NCBI GenBank assembly: GCA_002005505.1 | Contig: KV908399.1 | Location: 50,001 to 77,500 of the forward strand | Direction: 5' to 3' | Length of the DNA stretch: 27,500 nt | From: Botryococcus braunii | Taxonomy: Eukaryota; Chlorophyta; Trebouxiophyceae | The notes under the pieces: model-generated | The model's input: only the letters and a program-made list of their open reading frames with translations | Database searches by the model: none | Told to the model about the DNA's origin: nothing | Made by a program: the position numbers and the translations under genes | Shown: positions 12,388 to 27,500 of the stretch, piece after piece | Position numbering within the stretch: the stretch's first letter is position 1 | Layout of the letters: each line of letters opens with the position of its first letter

Positions 12388-12467
12388 GAGTATAGGAAGG
12401 TACTTGCTTTCAGCCGTCAGGGGCTTATCCATGTATAGCTGCTCATTGACAGATCAACGTGTAACGG

Positions 12468-12599
12468 AACTGGTTTGGAAGATCCTGGGCACATAAGGAT
12501 GCCAGTCTTGTTCATTCAGTTGCATGTGTTCAAGAGCAGACAGTCGTCAAGGACTGTAGCTGGAGGGACACACACTTACGACCTGTCTGCTTGCTTACA
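12468..12599. repeat. 133-bp direct duplication, copy 2
   Basis: This is the second copy of the segment at 12137-12269. Identity is roughly 95 percent by eye; the match ends at GCTTGCTTACA in both copies, after which flanks diverge. Confidence 0.93.
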
Positions 12600-13491
<892 letters not shown>

Positions 13492-13944
13492 CACAAAAAA
13501 TTTGCCCGATTTATATATTTTTTACACCTGCAGCTCTTCGGCTGTCGACACCTGACTATTGGGGCACTGGGAGCCTGAGACTGATATATTCACTTTTCTC
13601 TTAAATCTTGATTCCAGCCCGACCCCCCGGCCCCCCTTCCCCCGGGGGCCCCCCGCGGGAGGGGGCCTGTTTGAACATGCTGTTTCCCGCTCTCTGTTTC
13701 CCGTACTATAGTTCGTACGGTTCAAAAACGCAGCTGCACGCCAGGCTACAGTAGCAAATTTTTTTTTTGCACATTGAGGGTCGCAGGCCACAAGAAAATT
13801 TGCCTTCCCCCCATTTCGATTGTGCTTCGCGTATTAAGAAGTGGGGTAGGGGCAATTGAGTCTTGATCACACGGATCAGGGTTGACAAGAACGAGAATTT
13901 ATCGCAATTAGAACCACGGTCATAGGTTCTACGATATATCTGCA
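13492..13944 (+). promoter_or_regulatory. Upstream region of the chlorophyllase-like gene
   Basis: This stretch holds a TATA-like TTTATATATTTTTT (13509-13523, far upstream), a C/G homopolymer-rich block around 13617-13672 able to fold on CCCCCGGGGG, a T run at 13760, and a TACGATATATC motif 15-25 bp before the ATG. No motif can be assigned as the core promoter with confidence. No coding sequence is seen. Confidence 0.35.
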
Positions 13945-19002
<5,058 letters not shown>

Positions 19003-21040
19003 GTCACCCTCCACTTGCCGTGCAGGAAGTGGAGGGCGGGGTGGGGGCAGGGAGCGCAATCTCACGATAGTCTGCTGTTGGATGGACGGACTCCTGGGCC
19101 GGTTGCACTCCTCAGAAGAAGCCCCTCCCCTACGAGATTTCCAACGCCAGGAAGGTCCACGTTACAGACTCGTGTCTTCTTTTCATGCCTGTTGGTCTGG
19201 AGCGATGCTGAAAGAACCAAAGCTAGCTGGGCATATGAGCCGTACTTCCGTACCTTGGAAAGTCCCCTTCGAACTTCCTGAGGTCCATCCTGGGCTTTAC
19301 AGCCCAGTGCTTCAGCTGCAAGGAAACAAGAAAGCGCCTAGATTGCCGCGATTGGCTGTAGGTTATTCATCTGCACACGCCTGAAGGTGTTGATGTGATT
19401 CGACTCGTTCTTATGGGGAATCGGGCACGAGCAGTCTGGACCCCTCACCCACGGCCGCGGTGTGATACTGAGCCGAAGCGGGAGGAAGGAGAAAGGGAAG
19501 GTAGAGCTTCATAGCAGTGTTGTTAGGATGTGTATATTGCTTTCTTTCTGGTAACATATGTTTCCGGTGGCTTCTAGGTGCGCCTCAGTGAGGTGAGGGA
19601 TGCTTGGGACCCCTGAGAATCCTGACTATGGGCTTTATGTGATGGTGGAACACCATCCAATGTCAAGTACCTGCAACTTAGCTAAGAGAGTGAGAGGGTG
19701 CGTAACAGTGTTACCATTTCCCCATCGCCTTCTGGGCGGCTGAGTGTTATGGGGAGAGTCCCATGTTGTTCTGCCATAGGTTGCAAGGATTAGGAGAAGG
19801 CACATTCTTTGCACGCGGTGCATGGTGAAGCTTTCAAGGTTCTTCATACATCTGAAGCGCCCAACAGCTCAGTGTTATTTTTGCATGTGAGACCTATTGC
19901 TTAATGTGGTGCATGCGTCCGGAGCAGTCGGTCTCCAGGCATCTACAAGTTGCCTGCAGCATATGACACGTGCTTTTCGAACCAGGTATTCTTCCCTTTC
20001 ATCTCCAAGAAGCAGCAGTTGGGTCTCGGCATCTGAATGTGCCGGGACATCAGACTTTCCGACAGATTGCAGGACTCTAAGCGTAGGAACCAAGATGGAA
20101 GTGGGGCATCCCACTCTCTGTGTGCCTCTTCTTGGCAATTGTTGATAGTGTGTCTCTGTTTTTGCACTGCACCCAAACTGGTCGCCGCACTTTCAGGATA
20201 CACTGTCATTTTTAGTCCAAGCTCCCCGATACGTTTGACGGTGCGTGACACGTGACCTGGGTTGTAGCCCGGTCCACTATAAGTCCCCTAGCTAGGCCGC
20301 TGCACGGGATCCGGCAGCCTGAGTTTTTGCTTCATAGGACTATTAGACTGCTGCCCTAGACATGCGAGGGGTTGGTAGACGGTAGCACATCATATTAGAC
20401 AACGTGTTAACGAGTCCTAATGAGATTTTCCTTATCAGCTGAGGCCCCCTCAACCGTAATGACGCTAAGGGTATTCGGGCCAGCAGCTCAGAAGTGGCCA
20501 TTTCGGCCAATCCCACCTTGGTGCCACACTGGTGATATTATTTCCAACAGGCAGGCTACCCTAAATACAAACCACTGGGCCAGCCCCTTGAGCTCCAGAG
20601 CTGCTCAAGAGCAACCCCCTCAAGCGAAGTCGAAGTGTACAATATTGTTACATTAATATTACTATTGTATATTAATGTTAAGTGGACTTGGGCACAAGAA
20701 CACGTCCCAAGATACCACGGATCACGTGACCAACTGCAAGCCTGCAAGATTTTGCCAACCACTCCTCCGAGCATGCACCACCTTGTACGCTGGGCACAAA
20801 CACATACTCAAGGGCCCATGGCTTGTTTAAGAAAAAATGGGGATGACCAGGGACAAAATGCCCATAATCCATCAGCATGGAGCACCTTGTACGCTGACGG
20901 TAACTCCCTCTGGTTTCTGCTGTTTTATCCGAAAAAAATGCCTGATTGGTAATCATGTACATGTGAGCAAGTAGCAAGTCACGCGTGCTATCACTGAGCA
21001 TCCACAACACAAATGTGAGGAGTTTGAGTAGTGTAGGGTC
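19003..21040. other. Gene-poor region downstream of the hydrolase gene (3' UTR plus intergenic)
   Basis: The first few hundred bases are presumably 3' UTR; no clear polyadenylation signal was identified. Later sequence has only short ORFs in several frames with no domain. A roughly 20-bp string containing CACCTTGTACGCTG occurs twice (about 20773 and 20874). No tRNA or rRNA gene was recognised. Confidence 0.4.
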
Positions 21041-21097
21041 AGCTACCGCCGCTATCCTCATCAACTGCATAATTGTATGGGGATAGTGGCGGTAGCT
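21041..21097. repeat. Inverted repeat, 17-bp arms with one mismatch
   Basis: AGCTACCGCCGCTATCC (21041-21057) faces GGATAGTGGCGGTAGCT (21081-21097) across a 23-nt loop. Outside the arms AGGGT and ACCCT allow a further few pairs after a small bulge. Confidence 0.85.
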
Positions 21098-22196
21098 GGT
21101 ACCCTCCATGACCTAAGGAGGGACCCCTTCAATAATTTGTCGCATGCGGCAACCTTTCTACGTCCTTTGGCAGCATGCTCACAACATCATCAGAGATGAC
21201 TTGCTCCATGGCTCTCCACATTTTGCCCAAAATAACAGCTGTATTTAGCTCTCACAAAGCATGGCCACGACAGGCTGCCATGCTCATCTAGCCTTCTGAG
21301 CTCCTTTCTAATACTTCAACGCCGATCTACACCAAAAGCACGACCTCTTAAAATCGTCGAGCCTCATCCACTGGGCTGCAAACTCGTAAACAGACACACA
21401 GTTGGGTGCCTTGCCCCTCGCCAACCACTAGGAAAAAGGACGATGCCCTTTGCCAAGCAGGAACATCATTCATGCCCTTAAAGCTCAAACACCTTTTTCC
21501 AAGCTTATCACATTCATTTCAACAGATACAACTTTTTCTGGTCCTCTGTATGTACAGGTCATGAATTTCAACATTGGTGCCAAGAAGATCGCCTGAATGT
21601 GCATGAGAAGCTCTCATGACATTCATGGACAAGCAGCCCTGTGCTGCATCTGAGGGCGATCTATTCCTCACCCCCCCCCCCAACCCCCCCGGTTTCCTTA
21701 ACATAAGGGGGAAAAACGGGGGGCTGAAGAGGGCACGGGCGATAACTACTGCGCCACGCGGTAGCGCGCATGCTCTCCCAGTTGGTTAAATAGAAACTGT
21801 ACAGCAGGTATCTCCCTTTTGTCGAACGAAAGATGTAAAAGGGGAAAAAACAATCCGCAGAACATACAAGCCAGTATGCACTCCCCCATAAGCAGGGCAA
21901 TTTCAAACCCGTGCAACACCCACCAACATAAACATTTGCTCCAGGCTTATCATTTTCAACTCAACAAAGCTCTAGGCGTTCATAACTTTTTATTCGCACT
22001 TCAACCTCTGTAAAGCTCTGGCCGGTTTTCTCATTCATATTGTAACTTCCTTATCTGAAGAGCTCTAGGCAATGTAGAGCTCCCAAAGCTCCTCGAGGCG
22101 ATCTCTCAATATTGACATGAATGGATGCTCAGCTAACAGAAAGCAGCTTTGCCCCACCCCCCACTTTCCAATTAATCTCCCACACACATCATTCTT
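21098..22196. other. Intergenic, no supported gene
   Basis: A C-rich homopolymer block lies at 21669-21690, and the minus strand near 21770-21750 has a tRNA A-box-like string (TGGCGCAGTAGT) without a matching B box or cloverleaf. AGCTCTAGGC and related short strings recur near 21969 and 22060. No coding exon is supported. Confidence 0.4.
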
Positions 22197-23992
22197 TCAG
22201 CATGCATTTGGAGCATCAGAACTTCCAGGAGTGTTCACTGGGTTGCGGTGGCGGTGATGGTGGCGGTGGCGGTGGCGGTGGCGGTGCCTTGATCGACTAG
22301 ATTCGCCATCGCCACAGCCACTGTCTTTCTTCCGCCTTTTGCGCTTGGAAGATTTCTCTGCCAGCACTTCACTCCAAGGCGTGGGGGGGGCAGGGGGATC
22401 AGAGCCTGAGCTCGCCAAAGGCGATGGTGCGGATCGTTTAAGGGAAGCCCCCGGGCGAGGGGGGGTTCCGCTCTCGGCCTCAACCTTCATCTCAGGCAAA
22501 GCGGGATCGACCTTCACCTTGGCGGACGCGGCCTCCTCCTTTATCTTGGGCCACGTGGGATCGACTTTCACCTCAGCTGACTTGGCCTCCACCTTCATCT
22601 CAGGCCACGTGGAGTCGTCTTTCACCTTGGCTGATGTGGCCTCCTCCTTTATCTCGGGCCAAGAGGGGTCGTCTTTTATATCATCTGGCATGGCCTCCTC
22701 CTTTTTCTTGAGCCACTTGGCCTCAGCGCAATCCAGGCAGTATCGCGCATCGGAAAGGTCCCTGTAGTTGTACACGTAGGAGTCCTCCCGGATCGCCCAC
22801 TCCTGCTTGCCGCAATCCGCGCACGGCTTGTCGGAGGCCTCACGCACCGGCTTGACCACCTGGGGGCGAGGCAGATGCGCCTGCAGCCTCAGCCTGCAAA
22901 AGAAATGAATTCTCAGGAGCAGGGCATCCGCATATCCACCTCAGCCAGCCCCCTTGCGGCGCCTCTGAGCTCCCAAGGCATCAGCGCATCTGTGGTGGTG
23001 GGGTTTTCTCCATCAAGGTGGGGTTTTCTCCATCACTGTAACTACAATGTACTTGGGCACGCTGACCAACAACAGTTTACGGGGCTTGCAACTTGCAGTG
23101 GACGAGAGTCCCGACCAGAGCCGCCAATCCCACTGACAATGTTCCATTCTAGCCCTGTCCCCTGAGATTGCAGCCCCTCTACATGTGGCATGGGGGCCCA
23201 GACAGCTGCATATCTGCCACCAAGCTTGTTACCCGCGCCAAGGTGTGGTGTGAGCATTGTGTGACCAGCAAATCCTGCCCCCGCCTACCCCCCCCCCCTT
23301 TTCCATCCCTCCCTCCCTCTTCCTCCCACCCTCCCTTACCAATCCCCTCTTCCGCCCAGGACACTGCACGGGTCTTCCTCCCTCCGACGCTGCTCCCCCC
23401 CCCCCCCCCCCCAAAAAAAAAGGGCACTGCCAAGTGTGCTGTGTCCTGCAAATAATTAAGTCAGAGCATGCCCCGGAGCACACAGCAAAACGTACCTGCG
23501 CTCTATCTCGGAGGGCTGACGCTCGCTGAATCCCTTTGGCAGGACATCGTCTCTGAAGTCCAGCCACTTGCAGACGCAGTCCACACAGAACTTCTCAGAT
23601 CGCATCGGCTCGGGACCATAAATTATGTAATGATCTGCCTCCGGCAGCCATACCTCCTTTCCGCAGCCAAAGCACCACTTCTGGTGGTCCGCCATCACAG
23701 GCCTCAGCTGATAGCCTTCTGGAAGACGCTGCTCAATCTGGGACAGCTGTATTTGCTTCAGCCAATTGTCCATACAGGCAGTCTTTGTGCAGACCTTCAC
23801 GTTGTCTCTTGGTGCGGTGATATGATCGATGTACCAATCCTCATATTTGCGCCAATCGTTTTTGCCGCAAAACTTGCAGGGCTTCGTGTGAGGTGCTCTC
23901 ACGAGACTCAAGGCCCAGCCCGGAGGGAGACGGGATCGGACCCCGGGGGGTTCATCACTGTGCTGACTGTAGTAAGACCAGAAGAAAAACAT
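22197..23992 (-). CDS. Unrecognised protein with three CxxCGKxxW zinc-binding-like modules and a repetitive basic tail
   Basis: Two exons on the minus strand, 23992-23496 and 22893-22197, join through a strong donor (AG|GTACGT) and an acceptor after TTTCTTTTGCAG. Phases agree and the product is 397 residues. Three modules share LPxG/R, then KPC/KWC-x-x-CGKxxW, a D/E-x-Y patch, a second Cys pair and a Trp-Leu. They span about residues 22-78, 90-144 and 173-227. Cys positions are 39/42/68/73, 107/110/136/139 and 190/193/218/221. Four 18-residue repeats follow (about 237-308), then a Ser/Pro linker, KRKRRKK (nuclear-signal-like) and an Arg/His run. Four cysteines per module suggest a treble-clef or ribbon zinc site; nucleic-acid or protein binding in the nucleus is inference. 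I do not recognise the family. The first exon may begin upstream at 24034, since the frame is open there behind a CAG, so the start is uncertain. Confidence 0.68.
22243..22287 (-). repeat. Hexanucleotide GGTGGC array coding Arg-His
   Basis: The plus strand reads repeated GGTGGC/GGTGAT. Read on the minus strand it encodes alternating His and Arg near the C terminus of the module protein. It is a typical slippage-prone tract. Confidence 0.85.
22467..22682 (-). repeat. Four tandem 54-bp coding repeats (18 residues each)
   Basis: The encoded units follow the pattern [KE]VKxDxxWPxxKxEAxSA, with Trp-Pro replaced by Leu-Pro in the last. Most unit-to-unit changes are between similar residues, so the array looks maintained as protein. 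Confidence 0.85.
22894..23495 (-). other. Intron of the zinc-module gene
   Basis: This 602-nt intron holds a tandem copy of GGTGGGGTTTTCTCCATCA (about 22997-23035), a pyrimidine-rich block (23276-23400) and a C run followed by an A run (23396-23421). No exon was found in it. Confidence 0.65.
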
Positions 23993-24034
23993 GACCTGTT
24001 GCACCCCACCATCTCCTTCAGCAGTGTACTCAAC

Positions 24035-24840
24035 CTGGAACCTGTCTCATTCACCTATCATTTTTCTCATCACCCATGCCCGCATCATGCTCATGCTAAA
24101 ATGTTTGAATACAGCTTACGCTCAGGATCCCCAGGACCCTTGGGTCATCCTCCCGGAAGGCACTTACAAATGAGTCCGTTTTACATTGACCTAGACAGTC
24201 AATGACCAGCCAATGTCAAACCCCCCTGTTCAGTACCTAGCCAGACATAGGGTGCCAAGTTTAGCACGACCTGCCGGCCTTGTCTGAGCTACAGGAGCGT
24301 CGAACGCCTTGATTGGGTGCGAGTAACTAGCTTATCCTCTCACCTTCAGGCCAGACCAGACTGTATCAGCAGTGTTGAGGTTTGACACAGTGGCGAGAGG
24401 GACTCCGCAGTCGACCCTCAGAATCACGCGTCTGCCCCCTCACATGCCCTGGAAAATAGTTGAAGTCAGTATTCCCTGACGAAGTAGTGGAACTTAAAGA
24501 TCGAAGACTGAAATAATATGCTAACTGACATCCCTCGTCGGCCCTACTTGGAAGTATCACTTGCCCGACTCACTCTTCATCAGTAATCAACCTGCTGCGT
24601 GCATGCAGGCCACGCCCAAAACGTAGTTAAAACATCCAACCGCAGGCTTCTCGTCGTGTGGAGTGTCGACCCGGGTTGCTGCCAAGCCCGAATAGAGCTC
24701 ACCCAAAGCAATCGTGCTGCAGCTCACGCACAGCAATCGTGTCGCAGACGGTTGGCTGCTTTGTTACCTACTTCCTATATTCCTTTTAAAACTAAGAGAA
24801 GGGTGCACGTTAATCAGATGTACCTCACGGTTTCAGCCGT
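24035..24840. other. Upstream region of the zinc-module gene, no supported exon
   Basis: I looked on the minus strand for another CxxCGK module or an obvious first exon and found none. A CAATCGTG motif is repeated near 24708 and 24732. Core promoter signals could not be assigned. Confidence 0.35.
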
Positions 24841-25150
24841 ATCATGCAGGGCCGATCGCCGATCGGCCCTGCATGATGATCGGCGATCGGGCATCCCTCG
24901 GCTGTTGTCTCGCAGTCCTTACGGGCACCCGTAAGATCTTCCCGCGCTTTTTCCCGGTCTTTGCGGACCTCTCCGATACCCTTCCGGCCCTGTGGGAGCC
25001 GCTGGCACCCACAGGCTTCCGTCTCCCAAAGCAGGCTGAAGCGCGGCCGGAACCTTTCCCGCGCTTTTCTCTCTCGCCGATGTGGGTACCGTTCGCAGCA
25101 CTCCGAGCCTGTAGGCCTCAGCCTGTGAGTCGCAGCCTGCGACTCACAGG
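24841..25150. repeat. Cluster of perfect hairpins
   Basis: Four strong inverted repeats fall within 310 bp: 24841-24877 (17-bp arms, loop GCC), 24918-24935 (8-bp arms, 2-nt loop), 24989-25015 (8-bp arms, 11-nt loop) and 25122-25150 (13-bp arms, loop GCC). CCCGCGCTTTT occurs twice between them (about 24941 and 25068). The region is more GC-rich than its flanks and has no convincing ORF. Confidence 0.85.
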
Positions 25151-25164
25151 AGACCTTTCGAGAA

Positions 25165-25202
25165 AGAATTCATCAACCCAGCCCAAAGGGCCTGATGAGA
25201 TG
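25165..25202 (-). repeat. Second copy of the LINE 3'-terminal hairpin motif
   Basis: The segment from AGAATTCATCAACCCAGCCC through GATGAGATG matches the LINE 3' end at 5442-5481 with a couple of indels and a GGCCTG/GGCTG difference. It is in the same orientation. Sequence on either side does not match the LINE. Confidence 0.8.
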
Positions 25203-25373
25203 TTAACGAATAAACCAACGGTATATGAGAACCTAGTTGAAACAATTTCGAGGATCCTTTAACGCCGTTCAAGCCTCTGGGTACCGTCTACAGGAAACCC
25301 TACGACTTCTCGTACCTGACTTGGGCGTTGTTTTCTCGTGCGGAAATCGCACTTACAGTATTCATAGCTTAGC

Positions 25374-25408
25374 TAGTATTCAGTAGCTATGATAGCTACT
25401 GAATACTA
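25374..25408. repeat. Perfect 35-nt palindrome (17-bp arms, 1-nt centre)
   Basis: TAGTATTCAGTAGCTAT at 25374-25390 is followed by a single G and its exact reverse complement to 25408. It is AT-rich, unlike the GC-rich hairpins at 24841-25150. Confidence 0.95.
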
Positions 25409-25586
25409 ACTGTGTAATAACTGTTTGTTATATTGACCTTGCGAGAATCACATTTATTGAGTTCTCCAATACTTCCGTGCATTGGTTGACGAGATGTTCG
25501 GGTGCCTGTTTACTCCGTTACTGTTTTCGTTCCTGGCCATACAGGTATGCCCTGTTTGACTTGTCTTTCTTGTTTTTATATGTCAG

Positions 25587-25858
25587 AGACCACATTATAC
25601 CGGTAGAAGACGGTGCCTCCCTGCAGCTGTTGCAGTCGTCCATCCCCCGGGCCAGCAACAACAGGTTGCAGTGCCTGAAGTCATTGACATCACAGGCATC
25701 ACCCCAGAAAACTCACCAAAGCCAAGGGTGTGGCGGTCCCCAACCATCCTCACAGCCATGACCCCATATACCTCACCAGAGCCATGCGTGCACCGTTCCC
25801 CATCCAGTCGCTCGTTCGCAACAACAACGCCAAGCACCCCAAGTTCCGTAACCGAATA
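25587..25858 (+). CDS. Possible terminal exon of an unrecognised gene
   Basis: A strong acceptor-like tract (TTGTCTTTCTTGTTTTTATATGTCAG) ends at 25586. From 25587 one frame is open to a TAA at 25856-25858, giving about 90 residues: a Gln-rich stretch, PEVIDITGITP, then two 20-residue repeats sharing TP-x-x-SP-x-P-x-V-x-RSP, and a Ser/Thr/Pro tail. Composition and the repeats look protein-like, but no upstream exon could be linked and the family is unknown. It could equally be a non-coding minisatellite. Confidence 0.3.
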
Positions 25859-25908
25859 ACGTAGATGACGCAAACCATTACAGACACCGGCAGAATACCA
25901 ACACTATC

Positions 25909-26108
25909 AAAGAACAACCGGCATATTCGCTGGGCAGTACTGAACGCAAACAATGCTATATCACAGATTGTAACACGGCGCTACATGCAGACCAGCCAAA
26001 GAACAAGCGGCATATCCATAGGACACACTCGTGCCTAGCCGTGCTCGGTTCACTGAACGCAAACAATGCTTTGTAACCAAGTGGAACACGGCACTACATG
26101 AAAGACCG
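25909..26108. repeat. Two imperfect direct copies of an 85-110-bp unit
   Basis: Both copies start AAAGAACAA[C/G]CGGCATAT, contain ACTGAACGCAAACAATGCT, and end with AACACGGC[G/A]CTACATG (copy 1 at 25909-25992, copy 2 at 25998-26108). Copy 2 has an extra 25 bp or so before the central block. Confidence 0.85.
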
Positions 26109-26485
26109 ACCCACATCCCATTGCTCAACCTCGACTGCCTGTCACAACCCTTCAACAAAAACCACATTCAACAAAGGTCGTCCACACACAATCTTCATAA
26201 CCGACAGGTTTCCGAGGCCACCCACCAACACCAACATCCACCGCCTTAGAAAACCCCGGGCACGACACCCTTTCACACCGACGCACCACTTCGGGGCCCC
26301 CCGTAACCCGCCGATCGGACGCCCTCTGAGGTCTCCTGGTTTGGCATCACCCGGAACTTCCTTCCGGGCCGGAAGTACGTCAGCCGCGGGCTTTCACCTC
26401 CTCGCTGCGCGGACCGCGCGTGTGAATCCCCCCCCCCCCCCTCTCCAACACACCACACACGCCTCCCCTTTCCTACGTAAGCCGC
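26109..26485. other. No supported gene
   Basis: An open frame runs through here into the AC microsatellite, but it has no domain, is Pro/Thr/His-rich by composition, and ends in repeat-coded Thr-His. A C run lies at 26429-26441. Nothing else is called. Confidence 0.4.
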
Positions 26486-26713
26486 GTGCACAACCCCACA
26501 CGCCACAGCGAGTCACTCCCACTATGGTAAGGATCACAGAGCCCTTACAACTGTGGTTCACCGGGGGTAAGGATCACAGAGCCCTTACAACTGTGGTTCA
26601 CCGGGAGTGCCGGCCCGACACTCCCGGGCCTGACAGTTGTAATAGGGCCTATTGTGAAGGGCTGATCCTTACCATAGTGGGAGGGACGCGCTGTGGCGCG
26701 TGGGGTGGTGCAC
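26486..26713. mobile_element. Foldback (MITE-like) element with long imperfect inverted arms
   Basis: The left arm from GTGCAC (26486) through CGCCACAGCG, TCCCACTATGGTAAGGATCA and ACAACTGT finds its reverse complement from ACAGTTGT (26633) through TGATCCTTACCATAGTGGGA and CGCTGTGGCG to GTGCAC (26708-26713). A 39-bp unit starting TAAGGATCACAGAGCCC is present twice on the left side (about 26527 and 26567). The centre has its own hairpin (GGGAGTG / CACTCCC). It has no coding capacity. A non-autonomous DNA transposon is likely, but no target-site duplication was identified. Confidence 0.65.
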
Positions 26714-26783
26714 CCAGAAAGGCTGTGAGCGTTAGGGGTCTTGTGAGGGACCTGCCGATGGCTAGTAGCCAGTCAGCGCAAGT

Positions 26784-27500
<717 letters not shown>

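Noticed and set aside
19415..19435. String GGAATCGGGCACGAG resembling a cDNA library adaptor
   Set aside because: Not an exact match and embedded in continuous genomic-looking sequence.
20250..20290. B-box-like string near GGGTTGTAGCCCGGTCC
   Set aside because: It lacks the conserved TTCGA core and has no acceptor stem or anticodon arm.
21740..21800. tRNA-like or SINE A box on the minus strand (TGGCGCAGTAGT)
   Set aside because: No B box at the right distance and no cloverleaf could be drawn.

Overview
The window looks like nuclear DNA of a green-lineage eukaryote. It carries multi-exon genes with GT-AG introns, long dinucleotide microsatellites and non-LTR retrotransposons, and shows no bacterial operon structure. 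A plant-type NDR (AGC) kinase and a chlorophyllase-like hydrolase point to Streptophyta. The large introns and repeat load would suit a charophyte such as Chara, but that species guess is inference only.

Layout. Positions 336-2741 (minus) hold the first four coding exons of an NDR kinase gene that runs off the left edge; its third intron contains an AC/CT microsatellite. Positions 3069-5437 (plus) hold a 5'-truncated non-LTR element with reverse transcriptase, zinc knuckle and restriction-like endonuclease. It lies head-to-head with the kinase gene and tail-to-tail with a nearly complete L1-type LINE (about 5442-10117, minus), whose ORF2 is broken by one frameshift in a C run. Positions 10455-11200 carry two decayed, oppositely oriented fragments of the same endonuclease-type element family. 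Positions 11200-13064 are gene-poor, with a 133-bp direct duplication. Positions 13065-13491 are a long CT tract.

Positions 13945-19002 (plus) resolve into a nine-exon gene for a secreted, cysteine-rich, chlorophyllase-like alpha/beta hydrolase of 532 residues. All splice phases agree, and the model includes a 20-nt micro-exon that supplies the oxyanion-hole HGFGG motif. Positions 19003-22196 show no convincing gene. Positions 22197-23992 (minus) encode an unrecognised protein with three copies of a CxxCGKxxW...CxxC...WL module, four 18-residue repeats, a basic nuclear-signal-like patch and a His/Arg tail.

Positions 24841-25408 hold a cluster of perfect hairpins. One 38-bp motif there is also found at the 3' end of the LINE. 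A possible terminal exon with internal repeats lies at 25587-25858. Positions 26486-26713 are a foldback (MITE-like) structure next to a 237-bp AC microsatellite.

The genes do not form a pathway: this is a mosaic of three unrelated host genes separated by retroelements and simple repeats. The best candidates for something undescribed are the triple zinc-module protein, the expanded secreted chlorophyllase-like enzyme, and the hairpin cluster that shares a tail with the LINE. All gene models come from reading the sequence by eye; no transcript or database evidence was available.
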